In this document: positions 12,995 through 21,819 of the stretch, piece by piece
Layout of the letters: every line of letters starts with the position of its first letter
Numbering within the stretch: the stretch's first letter is position 1
Assembly (NCBI RefSeq): GCF_009674565.1
Contig: NZ_WKJL01000008.1
Location: 62,001 to 126,000, forward strand
Length of the DNA stretch: 64,000 nt
DNA from: Duganella aquatilis
GTDB lineage: Bacteria; Pseudomonadota; Gammaproteobacteria; Burkholderiales; Burkholderiaceae_D
Reading direction: 5' to 3'
Program-made: the position numbers and the translations under genes
Notes under the pieces: generated by a model
Seen by the model: the letters and a program-made list of their open reading frames with translations, nothing else
Database searches by the model: none
What the model was told of the DNA's origin: nothing

Positions 12995-13828
12995 CGTGCC
13001 GTCGATGACGGTGACCGCTTTGCCGCCGATCCAGGGCTCGCCATCGGCGTAGGTGACGGTAACGCGTCCGTCGCGGCCCAGCGCTGTGCCTTGTCGCGCG
13101 CTGTAGTCGCGGGCGGGCAGCAGGCGGGCGATGCAGGCGTTGGCGCTGCCGGTGACCGGGTCTTCGATCTGGATGCCGTTTTCAAGGAACAGCACGCGGA
13201 CTTCGTAGTCTGCCGGACCGCCGGCTGGATGCGGGCCGTAGATGGCGACGCCATTGCTGGCGGTGCGGTGCATCAGTTCATCCAGCGCAGCGGCGTTTGC
13301 TGTCACGGCGAGGCAATCGGCCGCTGTGGCTAAGCGCACGACCAGCCAGCAGATGCCCATGTTGGCCACCAACGGCGGATGACCGTCGGCCAGCGCTTGC
13401 GAACCCAGCGTTTTGTGCAGTAGGGGAAGCAGGTTGCTGTTCATCGTCTCCAGCCGCGCCGCTGGTGCGCGAAACGCCAGGCCACCGTCGCTGGCGATGT
13501 TGACGGTGACCAGGCCGACGCCGCATTCCTGAATCAGCAAGCCCGGCGTTTTCGGTTGCAGCCCAGCTTCCAGCAGCACGTGCGCTGTGCCCAGCGTCGG
13601 ATGGCCGGCAAACGGAAATTCTTCCTGCGTGGTGAAGATGCGCACGCGATAGTCCGCCGCTGGATCGGTGGGCGGCAGCACAAACGTGGTCTCGGACAAA
13701 TTGGTCCAGCGCGCAATCGCCTGCATCTGCTCGCTGCTGAGTCCTTCGGCATCGAGAATCACCGCCAGCGGATTGCCTTTGAATGGCGTGGAAGTAAAAA
13801 CGTCTACCTGTTTGAAACGGCGGGTCAT
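12980..13828 (-). CDS. PhzF family isomerase-like protein
   Basis: Diaminopimelate-epimerase-fold enzyme of unknown substrate. The 282 residues start MTRRFKQVDVFTSTPFKGNP and contain the family's catalytic glutamate (E46 in NLSETTFVL), the EEFPFAGHPTLGTAH segment and EDPVTGSANAC near the C-terminus. The start at 13828 overlaps the stop of the AraC gene (ATGA), so the two are coupled. The 3' end overlaps the convergent efflux gene by 15 bp. No phenazine genes are nearby; the name reflects family only. Confidence 0.9.
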   Translation of the reverse strand: MTRRFKQVDVFTSTPFKGNPLAVILDAEGLSSEQMQAIARWTNLSETTFVLPPTDPAADYRVRIFTTQEEFPFAGHPTLGTAHVLLEAGLQPKTPGLLIQECGVGLVTVNIASDGGLAFRAPAARLETMNSNLLPLLHKTLGSQALADGHPPLVANMGICWLVVRLATAADCLAVTANAAALDELMHRTASNGVAIYGPHPAGGPADYEVRVLFLENGIQIEDPVTGSANACIARLLPARDYSARQGTALGRDGRVTVTYADGEPWIGGKAVTVIDGTLRAT

Positions 13829-14643
13829 GATTGTTCCTTGCAACTGCGGCGATAGTCGGCGGGCGGCTTGCCGACGAGTTTTTCGAAATCGGTGGTGAAG
13901 TGGGCCTGGTCGTAGTAGCCGAGCGCCTGCGCCAGCGCGGCCAGGTCGACAGTGCTGCCTTTGGCGAGCAGGTCGGAGGCATCCAGCAGGCGGTTGCGGC
14001 GGATTACCCACTTCGGTGTTGCGCCGACGTATTCCTTGAACAGTATTTGCAGGCGGCGCACGCTGATGTTGACCTGCTCCGCCAGCTGCTGCACCTGCGT
14101 GATGTCCGGATTGTTCTGGATGGTGTCGAGGACGAAAGCGACACGTTCGGTTTGCGGATCGAGCGCTGGCAGGGCGGTGCGGATGATGGCGCTGGCGGCG
14201 GCCATCATGGCGGCATCGTCCGCCGCGCCGAGCACGCTGCGTTCCGCCTCGGCGTCATCGCAATCAAACACGGCCGACAACGGCAGTTCGCGATTGGTGG
14301 CCGTCTGCACCGGCTGCCGCAGGAAGCCGCGAAACTCCCCCGGCCGGAAGCGCAGGCCCAGCACGCGGCCGCTGCCGCGCAGCGTGTATTCGAACGCGCC
14401 CGTCATCACGCCAAACACCGCCGTGCGGCCGGCGTCGAACACCACGTGGATGCACGGCGAGGGCAGGGTGCGCTGCACGTGCACCACGCCATCCGGCAGC
14501 GTCCACGCCACCAGCCAGAAGTGCTCGATGAAAGGCGCGAGATCGGCGTCGGGCAGGTAGCGTTCCAGCCGAAATATTTTTTCGCCCGCCGCCGGATTCA
14601 CCACACCACGGGTAGGACGCGGTACACTTTGCAGCGTTGTCAT
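13825..14643 (-). CDS. AraC family transcriptional regulator
   Basis: 272-residue regulator with an N-terminal sensing domain of the DUF6597 type (ERYLPDADLAPFIEHFW, LRFRPGEFRGF) and a C-terminal AraC double helix-turn-helix (SVRRLQILFKEYVGATPKWV, ALGYYDQAHFTTDFEKLVGK). It lies directly upstream of, and is coupled to, the PhzF-like gene. It probably controls that gene and itself; the inducer is unknown. Confidence 0.9.
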   Translation of the reverse strand: MTTLQSVPRPTRGVVNPAAGEKIFRLERYLPDADLAPFIEHFWLVAWTLPDGVVHVQRTLPSPCIHVVFDAGRTAVFGVMTGAFEYTLRGSGRVLGLRFRPGEFRGFLRQPVQTATNRELPLSAVFDCDDAEAERSVLGAADDAAMMAAASAIIRTALPALDPQTERVAFVLDTIQNNPDITQVQQLAEQVNISVRRLQILFKEYVGATPKWVIRRNRLLDASDLLAKGSTVDLAALAQALGYYDQAHFTTDFEKLVGKPPADYRRSCKEQS

Positions 14644-14720
14644 AAGGCGTTCGCGTTTTTACAAGACCACCATCTTAGCAAGAGTTATCGTGAGTTTTCA
14701 CCCACTCGAAGGAGAAATTC

Positions 14721-15353
14721 ATGGCGCCGCAACTGACCTTGTACCACTGCCCGCATTCGCGCTCCACCGGTGTGCTGACCTTGCTGGAAGAACTGCGCGC
14801 GCCCTACGCGCTGCATGTGATGAACATGCGCAAGGGCGAGAACCGCGAAGCCGCCTACCTGGCCGTCAATCCCATGGGCAAAGTCCCGGCCATCCGCCAC
14901 GGCGACGCCATCGTCACCGAACAGGTGGCGATCTACCTGTATCTGGCAGACCTGTTCCCGGACGCCAAACTGGCGCCGCCGCTGGGCGATCCGTTGCGCG
15001 GTCCCTACCTGCGCTGGATGGCGTTCTACGGCAGCTGCTTCGAGCCGGCCATTGTCGACCAGTGGATGAAGAACAAGCCGGCCGATAAAACCGCCTGCCA
15101 TTACGGCGACTTCGACACCATGTTCAACACGCTGATCGAGCAGCTCTCCAAGGGGCCGTATCTGCTGGGCGAGCAGTTCAGCGCGCTCGACATCTTGTGG
15201 GGCACCGCTTTCGGCTGGATGATGATGTTCGGCCTGGTGCCCAAGCTGCCCGTCATCGAACAGTACGTCGCGCGCGTGCAGGGCCGCCCGTCCGCCGTCG
15301 CCGCCAACGAAAAAGACGCGGCTCTCGCCGCGGAACAGGCCGCCGCCGCATGA
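14721..15353 (+). CDS. Glutathione S-transferase family protein
   Basis: Cytosolic GST-fold enzyme of 210 residues. The thioredoxin-like N-domain begins LTLYHCPHSRSTGVLTLLEE, with MGKVPAIRHGDAIVTEQVAI containing the cis-proline and the glutathione-contacting E/Q segment. The all-helical C-domain follows with GEQFSALDILWG. AAGGAG sits 6-11 bp before the ATG. Its stop overlaps the CPBP gene start (ATGA), suggesting co-translation. Confidence 0.92.
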   Translation: MAPQLTLYHCPHSRSTGVLTLLEELRAPYALHVMNMRKGENREAAYLAVNPMGKVPAIRHGDAIVTEQVAIYLYLADLFPDAKLAPPLGDPLRGPYLRWMAFYGSCFEPAIVDQWMKNKPADKTACHYGDFDTMFNTLIEQLSKGPYLLGEQFSALDILWGTAFGWMMMFGLVPKLPVIEQYVARVQGRPSAVAANEKDAALAAEQAAAA

Positions 15354-16042
15354 CCGATACCCTCATCGGACTGCTGCTGGCGATGGGCCTGCCCACGTTG
15401 TTCGCCCTGCTGTACCGCGACAGCAAAAGCGGGCCGATGAACATGCGCCGCCACCTGTTGACGATGTGGGGCTGTTGCCTGGTCTTGCTGGCGTGGCTGC
15501 TGCTGTGGGAGCAGCGTCCGCTGTCCAGTATCGGCGTCGCCGGCGGCAATTACCTGGCGTGGCTGATCGGCGCCGCGCTGGGCCTGACCATCCTGTCCAC
15601 CTCGGTGATGTCGGTGATCCAGGCCAGCAAGGGCGGCAAGGCGGCGTTGCCGGAAGGCTCGGAGCAGGGTCTGATGCGCCTGCTGGCCACGCCGGCCTGG
15701 TTCCGCTGGGCCGTGGTGCTCACGGCCGGCATCACCGAAGAAATCATGTTCCGTGGCTACCCGATCGAGCGCCTGGCCGAGATGACCGGCAAGCTGTGGC
15801 TGGCCGCGCTGATCCCGCTGGTGGTGTTCACGCTGGCGCACATGGGCGGCTGGACGCTGAGCCACATGGTTGGCGTGCTGTTCGGCGGCGGCATCCTCAC
15901 CGCCCTGTACCTGTGGCAGCGCGACCTGGTCGCCTGCATGATCGCGCACGCGCTGATCGATGCGCTGATCATCTTCCTGCCCGCGCTGCTGAAAAAACTG
16001 GCAGCGCGCCAGCCTACATCGGCTCCAGCCCGCGCGCCTTAA
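15350..16042 (+). CDS. CPBP family intramembrane glutamic endopeptidase
   Basis: Polytopic membrane protein of 230 residues with the CPBP (Abi, Rce1-like) motifs: EEIMFRGY, FTLAHMG and the third-motif IAHALID. These form the membrane-embedded glutamate/histidine active site. Coupled to the GST gene. Bacterial members process membrane or peptide substrates, often bacteriocin-related, but no such genes are adjacent, so the substrate is unknown. The 3' end overlaps the convergent ModA-like gene by 29 bp. Confidence 0.88.
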   Translation: MTDTLIGLLLAMGLPTLFALLYRDSKSGPMNMRRHLLTMWGCCLVLLAWLLLWEQRPLSSIGVAGGNYLAWLIGAALGLTILSTSVMSVIQASKGGKAALPEGSEQGLMRLLATPAWFRWAVVLTAGITEEIMFRGYPIERLAEMTGKLWLAALIPLVVFTLAHMGGWTLSHMVGVLFGGGILTALYLWQRDLVACMIAHALIDALIIFLPALLKKLAARQPTSAPARAP

Positions 16043-16760
16043 GGATGGCCTTGGCGGCTGGTTGCGCCAGCGCATTGACGAAGGCCTGCGCTGCCGCCCG
16101 GTCGCCTGCCGTGGCCGACGGCGCCGCCGAGAAGGTCGAATACACCTGTACCTCGGCCGGCAATGGCCCGGCCAGTTGCGCTTCCGGCGAGTCGAGGATT
16201 TCGCTGATCTGCGTAAAGCCCATCTCCGCTTGACCGGCCGCCACCGCCTGCGGCGCCGTGATTTTGCTGATGATGACGGTCTTGGCGCCCATGGCTTCCG
16301 TGATGCCGAACTGCTCGAAGATCTTCTTCATCGTCGGCCCGGTCGCGCCTTGCGCCGAGTAGGTAATGGATTTTGCCGCCAGCAGCGTGCGCTTGAAGTC
16401 GTCGGCGTTGCCGATGGCCGGCTTGGGCGCGGTCCTGGCCACCGTCACGCCGACGCCGCTGCGCGCCACCGCCACCTTGCCGGCGGCGTCCAGCTTGCCC
16501 TGTTTGGCCAGATCGTCCAGCGCGGCGGCGGTCAGGAAGGCGACATCGAAGCGCGCGCCTTTCTCGATGTCGGACTTCAGTTCGCCGGTGGTGGCGATGT
16601 GCAGCGTGACCTTGTGGCCGCTGGCCGCTTCAAACGCGGGGGCGATCTGCTCCAGCGCCGACTTGGCGGCCACGGTGCCGAACACGGTGATGTCCGCCGC
16701 CTGCACGCCGCCGCAGGCGGCCAGCAACAGGGCCGATGCGGCCAGAATACGATGGGTCAT
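16014..16760 (-). CDS. ModA-like periplasmic substrate-binding protein
   Basis: 248-residue bacterial extracellular binding protein of the molybdate/SBP_bac_11 type. A signal peptide is clear (THRILAASALLLAACGGVQA, mature from ADITVFG). LAAC also resembles a lipobox, so a lipoprotein form is possible. FDVAFLTAAALDDLAKQGKL and AEMGFTQISEIL are typical of ModA-like proteins. No modB or modC follows. Instead it starts 2 bp after the speD stop as the last gene of the polyamine/SPFH operon, so the ligand may not be molybdate. Confidence 0.8.
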   Translation of the reverse strand: MTHRILAASALLLAACGGVQAADITVFGTVAAKSALEQIAPAFEAASGHKVTLHIATTGELKSDIEKGARFDVAFLTAAALDDLAKQGKLDAAGKVAVARSGVGVTVARTAPKPAIGNADDFKRTLLAAKSITYSAQGATGPTMKKIFEQFGITEAMGAKTVIISKITAPQAVAAGQAEMGFTQISEILDSPEAQLAGPLPAEVQVYSTFSAAPSATAGDRAAAQAFVNALAQPAAKAILKARGLEPM

Positions 16761-16762
16761 GA

Positions 16763-17161
16763 TCAAACTCCTGTAGAACGCTGAAGGGCCTGTATTTTGC
16801 GGGACGTCGGCTGTAAAGCGCTTGTAATGAGAGCGAGCGCTAACTCCGGTTGCGCTTTGCCGCACATGAAGATGTCGGCGGCGGCAAAGCCGCATTCCGG
16901 CCAGGTGTGGAGGGTGATGTGCGATTCCGCCAGCAGCACCACGCCGGTCACGCCCTGACCTTCGCCGAAGGCGTGGAAATGGCTGAATAAAACCTGCGCG
17001 CCGGCGGCGTCGGCGGCGTTGCGCAACAGCGTTTCCAGCGCGGCGCAGTTGCTCAATTTTTCGGCAGCGATGCCGCCCAGGTCGGCCAGCACGTGGGTGC
17101 CGGACGGCGCGTGCGCGGGCGCCGCGCCAGCAGATGCCGTCGGCAGAGGTTCGCGTTTCAC
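16763..17161 (-). CDS. speD: S-adenosylmethionine decarboxylase proenzyme (SpeD)
   Basis: Makes decarboxylated SAM, the aminopropyl donor for polyamine synthesis. The 132-residue class 1B protein has AESHITLHTWPE: self-cleavage is expected between E79 and S80, making the pyruvoyl group from S80, with H85 and C100 (FMCG) in the catalytic places. It starts at a GTG that overlaps the upstream stop (GTGA). It is embedded in an operon with SPFH, DUF350 and DUF4178 genes, opposite a membrane aminopropyltransferase. A low-complexity N-terminal extension of about 20 residues precedes the core. Confidence 0.92.
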   Translation of the reverse strand: MKREPLPTASAGAAPAHAPSGTHVLADLGGIAAEKLSNCAALETLLRNAADAAGAQVLFSHFHAFGEGQGVTGVVLLAESHITLHTWPECGFAAADIFMCGKAQPELALALITSALQPTSRKIQALQRSTGV

Positions 17162-17337
17162 TTGTGGCCTCCGCCGCCGGAACCGCCGCCCCAGCTGCCG
17201 CCGCCGGCGCCGGTGTGCGACGTCCAGGCGCTGCCGCGATAGCCGCTGCCGGTACTGCCGCCGCCCAGCATCCGCGTCCAGCTGCTGCCGGCGCTGAACA
17301 GCACGACGATGACTGCATAGATAAAGAATTTGCTCAT
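17158..17337 (-). CDS. Glycine-rich single-pass microprotein
   Basis: Leftward reading frame of 59 residues with one N-terminal hydrophobic segment (KFFIYAVIVVLFSAGSS) and a Gly/Ser-rich tail ending GGGSWGGGSGGGGHK. ATGA overlap with the upstream DUF4178 gene and GTGA overlap with the downstream speD gene show that it is translated as part of the chain. I know no function. The tail resembles the flexible Gly-rich ends of small membrane proteins that assemble with larger partners, so a structural or interaction role in the same complex is an inference. Confidence 0.75.
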   Translation of the reverse strand: MSKFFIYAVIVVLFSAGSSWTRMLGGGSTGSGYRGSAWTSHTGAGGGSWGGGSGGGGHK

Positions 17338-18803
17338 GTCTTGTCGTTGTTATCGAGGAAGGTCGCCGGCAGGTAGATCGCCAGCGCGGCGATCGCCGTC
17401 AGGAACCAGGTGCCGGAAAAATTGAACAGCAGCGGCACCGCGTTCAGCACCAGCATGAACCAGATGATGTACTTGGCGGTGGTGCGGTAGCGGTTATTGC
17501 CGAATGGCTGGGATTTGGACGGCGACTTCACCCGGCCCTTGAAGGCGCTGCCGAACCACAGCGATAACTGGTCCGCCGACACCGGCGAGGAACGCGACCA
17601 CGTCATCTCCTGCGCGGTAGTTTCGGACGCCAGCCGCAGCTGGCCTGCCTGGAATTCCTCCACCCGCGTCTTGTCGCCGACGGCCACGCGCCAGTTGAAG
17701 GCGCCCACCGCGTAGGTCACTTCCGAACCGTAGTCGTACAGGCGCGAAAACTGCACCTTATCCACAAGCACTTTCGGCGCGCCGGGCGTATAGGCCAGCG
17801 GCCACTCGGCCAGCACATTGGCGCCGGACCAGCCGTCGTCGGTCTCCACCAGCCACGAGAAGCCGGCGCGCGGGCCGTACATCAGGTATTCGTTCCACTG
17901 CGCGCCTTCGTCGTCGGCGCGGCGCATCATGCCGATGATGGTGAATTCCTGGTTGTTGATTTTGGCCGTCGCGCCCAGCTCCAGTGTCAGCGGCACGGCG
18001 GCCACGCGTTCGCCGGCCGCGACCACCTGCGCTTTCGGGCTGGCGGCGTCGATCTGCGTGGCGCAGGCCGGGCACACCAGGTTGGCGGTGATGCCGGGCA
18101 GGTATTTGATCGGACTGCCGCACGCCGGGCAATCGAGCGCATCGAGCTTGCCGCGATACCGGCCGGCCGCGCGCTGGATGGTGTCGTCGTCGCGCAGCAG
18201 CTGGCATTGCAGGCTGTCGAGCGTGACGGCCAGGCCGGTGTAGACCACAGGACGTGGCGAATCCGAATAATCGAGGGTGATGAATTCGACGCCACGGCGG
18301 AAGTCCGCCACCTTGGCCTGGTAGCCGTCGCCCACCGCAAACGGCAGCTCGCCCTGGCCGCCGATGCAATCGGCCACGCGGATTTCGGCCGCCGTGTAAG
18401 GCGCACCGTTGATCGGGTAGTTCCGGCCCGGCGTCAGCTGCTCGAAGGCCGGCAGCTGGGCGTCGCCCTGGTATTCTGCCGTGATGGTGTACATGCCGGA
18501 CGAATCGCCCAGCCACGAGGTTTTACCGTCGTCGAACAGCAGGTACCACTCGTTCCACATGCCGGCCGAATAGCGCAGCTGGATGCGGCCCACCACCGTG
18601 AACGGCCGTCCGCCCAGCACGCCGGCGGTGCCGATCTGGATCGGCGAATAGTCCTCCAGCACGGACGACATCTTGCCCAGGTTTTTGACGGCGTCGGCGT
18701 CCTTGAGCACGCGCGTGCTGCAATACTCGCAGACCGCCATGACCGAGGCATGCGAGCGGAATTTGACTTCCGCGCCGCAGCTGGGACAGGAAACGATTTG
18801 CAT
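17334..18803 (-). CDS. DUF4178 protein with two zinc ribbons and C-terminal membrane anchor
   Basis: 489-residue protein. A first zinc ribbon uses C6, C9, C25 and C28 (CPSC, CEYC) and is followed by a DUF4178 beta domain (FTVVGRIQLRYSAGMWNEWY). A second ribbon near residues 225-255 (CPAC...CPAC) precedes a second DUF4178 copy (EFTIIGMMRRADDEGAQWNEY). Two transmembrane helices close the protein, so the ribbons probably face the cytoplasm. Function unknown; DUF4178 recurs beside SPFH, DUF350 and polyamine genes. Lies 6 bp after the SPFH gene and overlaps the next. Confidence 0.88.
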   Translation of the reverse strand: MQIVSCPSCGAEVKFRSHASVMAVCEYCSTRVLKDADAVKNLGKMSSVLEDYSPIQIGTAGVLGGRPFTVVGRIQLRYSAGMWNEWYLLFDDGKTSWLGDSSGMYTITAEYQGDAQLPAFEQLTPGRNYPINGAPYTAAEIRVADCIGGQGELPFAVGDGYQAKVADFRRGVEFITLDYSDSPRPVVYTGLAVTLDSLQCQLLRDDDTIQRAAGRYRGKLDALDCPACGSPIKYLPGITANLVCPACATQIDAASPKAQVVAAGERVAAVPLTLELGATAKINNQEFTIIGMMRRADDEGAQWNEYLMYGPRAGFSWLVETDDGWSGANVLAEWPLAYTPGAPKVLVDKVQFSRLYDYGSEVTYAVGAFNWRVAVGDKTRVEEFQAGQLRLASETTAQEMTWSRSSPVSADQLSLWFGSAFKGRVKSPSKSQPFGNNRYRTTAKYIIWFMLVLNAVPLLFNFSGTWFLTAIAALAIYLPATFLDNNDKT

Positions 18804-18809
18804 GCAGGG

Positions 18810-19853
18810 TTAGCCGATCAGTTTTTTCAGCAGCTCGGCCTTGGTGCTGTCGTAGTCGGCGGCCGAGATCAGGCCCTTGTCCAGCAGGCCTTTGAGTTTG
18901 CCCAGCCGTGCTTCGACCGAATCGTCGGCAGCGGCAGCAGGAGCCGCAGCAGCAGTGGCTGCACCTGCCTGCGGCGCCAGCGTGCTGCCCAGCGTCTGGC
19001 CGATCACCTGGCCGACCGTCATGCCGGCGCCCAATCCCGCGCCGATGCCGGCCAGGCCGCCTTCGTTGCCGGCCGCCAGCGGAATCGCGCTGGCCACCTG
19101 GTATTTGGTGAAGCCGGCCATCTTGTCCGCGCTCATGCCGCCCTTCATGCCGGCCGAAATGCGTTCGTCGAGCGCCGCCTGCAGTTCTTCCGGCAGGCTG
19201 ACGCTGGCCACGTTGAATTCATCCAGCGCGATGCCGTAGCGCGCAAACGCGGTGGTCAGGTCGCCCTTGACCTGCTGCGCCATCAGCGCCTGGTTGGCCG
19301 CCATGTCGAGGAACGGCACCTGCGACGCCCCCAGCGAGCTGGCCATGGTCGCCATCAGGATGCCGCGCAACTGCTCTTCCACCTCGTCGCGGGTGTAGAC
19401 CTCGCGCGTGCCGCTGATTTCGGTAAAGAAGGCGCGCGCATTGGTCACGCGGTACGAGTACATGCCGAAGGCGCGCACGCGCACCATGTCGAAATCCTTG
19501 TCGCGGATGGTGATCGGCTGCGGCGTGCCCCATTTGCGGCCGGTCTGCACGCGGGTGCTGAAGAAGTACACGTCCGACTTGAATGGCGAATCGAACAGCT
19601 TGTCCCAGTTTTTCAGGTTGGTCAGCAGCGGCAAGGTTTGCGTGGTCAGCTTGTGGGTGCCGGGGCCGAACACGTCGGCGATCTGGCCCTCGTTGACAAA
19701 CACCGCCACCTGCGATTCGCGCACCACCAGCACGCCGCCGTTCTGGATCTCCTGGTCCGCCATCGGATAGCGCCAGGCCAGGACGCCGTCGGTGTCCTCG
19801 TTCCATTGCAGTACATCGATAAACTGCTTCTTGATAAAGCTGCCGATACCCAT
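18810..19853 (-). CDS. SPFH/band-7 domain protein with C-terminal SHOCT domain
   Basis: 347 residues. The first 230 or so form an SPFH domain of the virion-core-like/YdjI group (VLQWNEDTDGVLAWRYP, ESQVAVFVNEGQIADVFGPG). A Gly/Ala-rich linker (GIGAGLGAGMTVGQVIGQTL) follows, and the last 30 residues are a SHOCT module (LKGLLDKGLISAADYDSTKA). SPFH proteins scaffold membrane microdomains; SHOCT often mediates oligomerisation. There is no obvious transmembrane helix, so membrane contact may come from the DUF350 and DUF4178 partners. Confidence 0.9.
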   Translation of the reverse strand: MGIGSFIKKQFIDVLQWNEDTDGVLAWRYPMADQEIQNGGVLVVRESQVAVFVNEGQIADVFGPGTHKLTTQTLPLLTNLKNWDKLFDSPFKSDVYFFSTRVQTGRKWGTPQPITIRDKDFDMVRVRAFGMYSYRVTNARAFFTEISGTREVYTRDEVEEQLRGILMATMASSLGASQVPFLDMAANQALMAQQVKGDLTTAFARYGIALDEFNVASVSLPEELQAALDERISAGMKGGMSADKMAGFTKYQVASAIPLAAGNEGGLAGIGAGLGAGMTVGQVIGQTLGSTLAPQAGAATAAAAPAAAADDSVEARLGKLKGLLDKGLISAADYDSTKAELLKKLIG

Positions 19854-19865
19854 GATGGTCCTCGC

Positions 19866-20252
19866 TTAGGAAATGCCGGCGCCGTTGATCACGCCGATGG
19901 AAATGGAGATGGCGCCCAGCAGGCCGCCGAACGCAGTGTTATTCGCTTCGATCTGGTCCTTCGACATGTTCAGCACGCGCGTGGTGATGGCATAGGCCAG
20001 CATCTGGATCACCATCGCGCCGAAGGCCCAGGCGAAGAACTGCTGGTAATCGAGAGTATGCATCAGTGCCGAACCGATAGTGATGGAAAAACCTATCAAT
20101 GCCCCGCCCAGCGATAGTGCGGCGGCCTGATTCCCCTCGCGTATCAGCTTCACCTCGTCGAAAGGCGTCATCCAGGTGTAGGCTTTGAAGAAGACGGCCA
20201 GCAGCAAAGCGGCCAGCAACAGGTGAACGAGATAATTTAGGATGGCGGGCAC
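19866..20252 (-). CDS. DUF350 membrane protein (YjfL family)
   Basis: 128-residue protein with four hydrophobic segments, the usual DUF350 two-repeat plan (LSLGGALIGFSITIGSAL and AFGGLLGAISISIGVINGAG are the repeated cores). In E. coli the homologue YjfL is encoded with a glutathionylspermidine-synthase-like protein and a PspA paralogue, another link to polyamines and membrane stress. First gene of the leftward operon, with 55 bp separating it from the divergent aminopropyltransferase gene. Confidence 0.9.
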   Translation of the reverse strand: MPAILNYLVHLLLAALLLAVFFKAYTWMTPFDEVKLIREGNQAAALSLGGALIGFSITIGSALMHTLDYQQFFAWAFGAMVIQMLAYAITTRVLNMSKDQIEANNTAFGGLLGAISISIGVINGAGIS

Positions 20253-20307
20253 GGCGCACCTTCAGGTAAAGTATTTACTTACTTGATAATAATGCAAATG
20301 AGTAGAA
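20253..20307. promoter_or_regulatory. Divergent promoter region of the SPFH/polyamine locus
   Basis: Only 55 bp lie between two divergent start codons, and the tract is A+T-rich (TTTACTTACTTGATAATAATG). Promoters for both operons must overlap here or extend into the coding regions, which suggests joint control. I cannot assign -35/-10 boxes with confidence. Confidence 0.45.
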
Positions 20308-21819
20308 ATGACCAAAAAGATTCTGATCCTGTCCGTCTTCGTGGTGGCATCCTGTGGACTGGCGTATGAACTGATCGCCGGTGCGCTGTCGAGCTACCTG
20401 CTGGGCGACTCGGTGCTGCAGTTTTCCACGATTATCGGATGCTACCTGTTCGCGATGGGCGTGGGCGCGCATTTCTCCAAGTATGTGAAGGACGAGGATG
20501 TGCTGTCGCGCTTTGTCGATATCGAACTGGCGGTCGGCCTGATCGGCGGCGTGTCGGCGGCGGTGCTGTTCCTGACCTTCTCGTGGATGGCGGCGCCGTT
20601 CCGCACGCTGCTGTACACCATGGTGTTCCTGGTCGGCGCCTTCGTCGGCATGGAGGTGCCGCTGGTGATGCGTGCGCTGAATGCACGGCAGACGGAATTC
20701 AATGAGCTGGTCAGCCGGGTGCTGACCTTCGATTACCTGGGCGCGCTGGCGGTGTCGCTGCTGTTCCCGCTGGTGCTGGCGCCGTATCTGGGCCTGGTGC
20801 GCACCGGCTTTTTGTTCGGGATGCTGAATGTCGGCGTGGCCTTGTGGACAATCAAGGCGTTTTCCACAGAGCTGAAAAACGTCACCGGCCGTTTGCTGCG
20901 CGCCAGCGCGGTGCTGTGTGCGCTGGTGTTCGGCTTCGCCTTCGCCGACAAGCTGACTTACTGGGGCGAGCACGGCCTGTTCGGCGATGAAATCGTATTC
21001 GCCACCACCACGCCGTATCAGCGCCTGGTCATCACCAAATGGAAGGACGATACGCGCCTGTACATCAACGGCAACCTGCAATTCTCGTCGCGCGACGAGT
21101 ACCGCTATCACGAAGCGCTGGTGCATCCGGTGCTGCAGCCGATGCCGTGGGCGCGGCGCGTGCTGGTGCTGGGCGGCGGCGACGGCCTGGCGCTGCGCGA
21201 GATCCTGCGCTATCCGAACATCGAGCATGTGACGCTGGTCGATCTCGATCCGGCCATGACCGGCGCCTTCACGAAGCGCGAGGAGCTGGTCAAGCTCAAT
21301 CACGGCTCGTTCAGCGACAAGCGCGTGCGCGTGGTGAATGCCGATGCGGCCATCTGGTTGCAGCATAACGACGATATGTTCGACGCGGTGATCGTCGACT
21401 TCCCCGATCCCTCCAGCTTCGCGCTCGGCAAGCTGTATTCGGTGCCGTTCTACGGTATGGTGCGCAAGCACCTGGCGGCGAATGGCCTGATGGTGGTGCA
21501 ATCGACGTCGCCGTTCTTTGCGCCGCACGCCTACTGGACCATCGATTCCACGCTGCGCGAGGTCGGCCTGAAAACCTATCCTTACCACGCCTATGTACCG
21601 TCGTTCGGCGAATGGGGCTTCATCCTGGCGACGCCGCAGGCGAACTACACGCCACCGACCAGCTACCGCCTGCCGATGCGCTACCTGAACGCCGACACCA
21701 CGCGCGAGATGTTCATCTTCCCGCCCGATATGAAGGCGCTGCCGATGGAGCCGAACCGTCTCAACACCCAGTCGCTCGTGCATGAATTCGAGCAGGACTG
21801 GCGCCGGGTGATCCGCTGA
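20308..21819 (+). CDS. Membrane-embedded polyamine aminopropyltransferase (SpeE-like)
   Basis: 503 residues. The first 210 or so form about seven transmembrane helices. The rest is a spermidine-synthase domain: TTPYQ (234-238), YHEALVHP (267-274), GGGDG SAM-binding loop (289-293), D312 in VDLDP and the catalytic-aspartate motif VIVDFPDP (D364). It would transfer the aminopropyl group of decarboxylated SAM to an amine, matching speD in the divergent operon. Soluble SpeE proteins are about 290 residues, so the membrane half is the distinctive part. Stop and next start overlap (TGATG). Confidence 0.92.
   Translation: MTKKILILSVFVVASCGLAYELIAGALSSYLLGDSVLQFSTIIGCYLFAMGVGAHFSKYVKDEDVLSRFVDIELAVGLIGGVSAAVLFLTFSWMAAPFRTLLYTMVFLVGAFVGMEVPLVMRALNARQTEFNELVSRVLTFDYLGALAVSLLFPLVLAPYLGLVRTGFLFGMLNVGVALWTIKAFSTELKNVTGRLLRASAVLCALVFGFAFADKLTYWGEHGLFGDEIVFATTTPYQRLVITKWKDDTRLYINGNLQFSSRDEYRYHEALVHPVLQPMPWARRVLVLGGGDGLALREILRYPNIEHVTLVDLDPAMTGAFTKREELVKLNHGSFSDKRVRVVNADAAIWLQHNDDMFDAVIVDFPDPSSFALGKLYSVPFYGMVRKHLAANGLMVVQSTSPFFAPHAYWTIDSTLREVGLKTYPYHAYVPSFGEWGFILATPQANYTPPTSYRLPMRYLNADTTREMFIFPPDMKALPMEPNRLNTQSLVHEFEQDWRRVIR

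Noticed and set aside
14721..16042. GST plus CPBP protease as a phage-defence or bacteriocin-immunity pair
   Set aside because: No bacteriocin, abortive-infection or other defence genes are adjacent; overlap alone does not support it.
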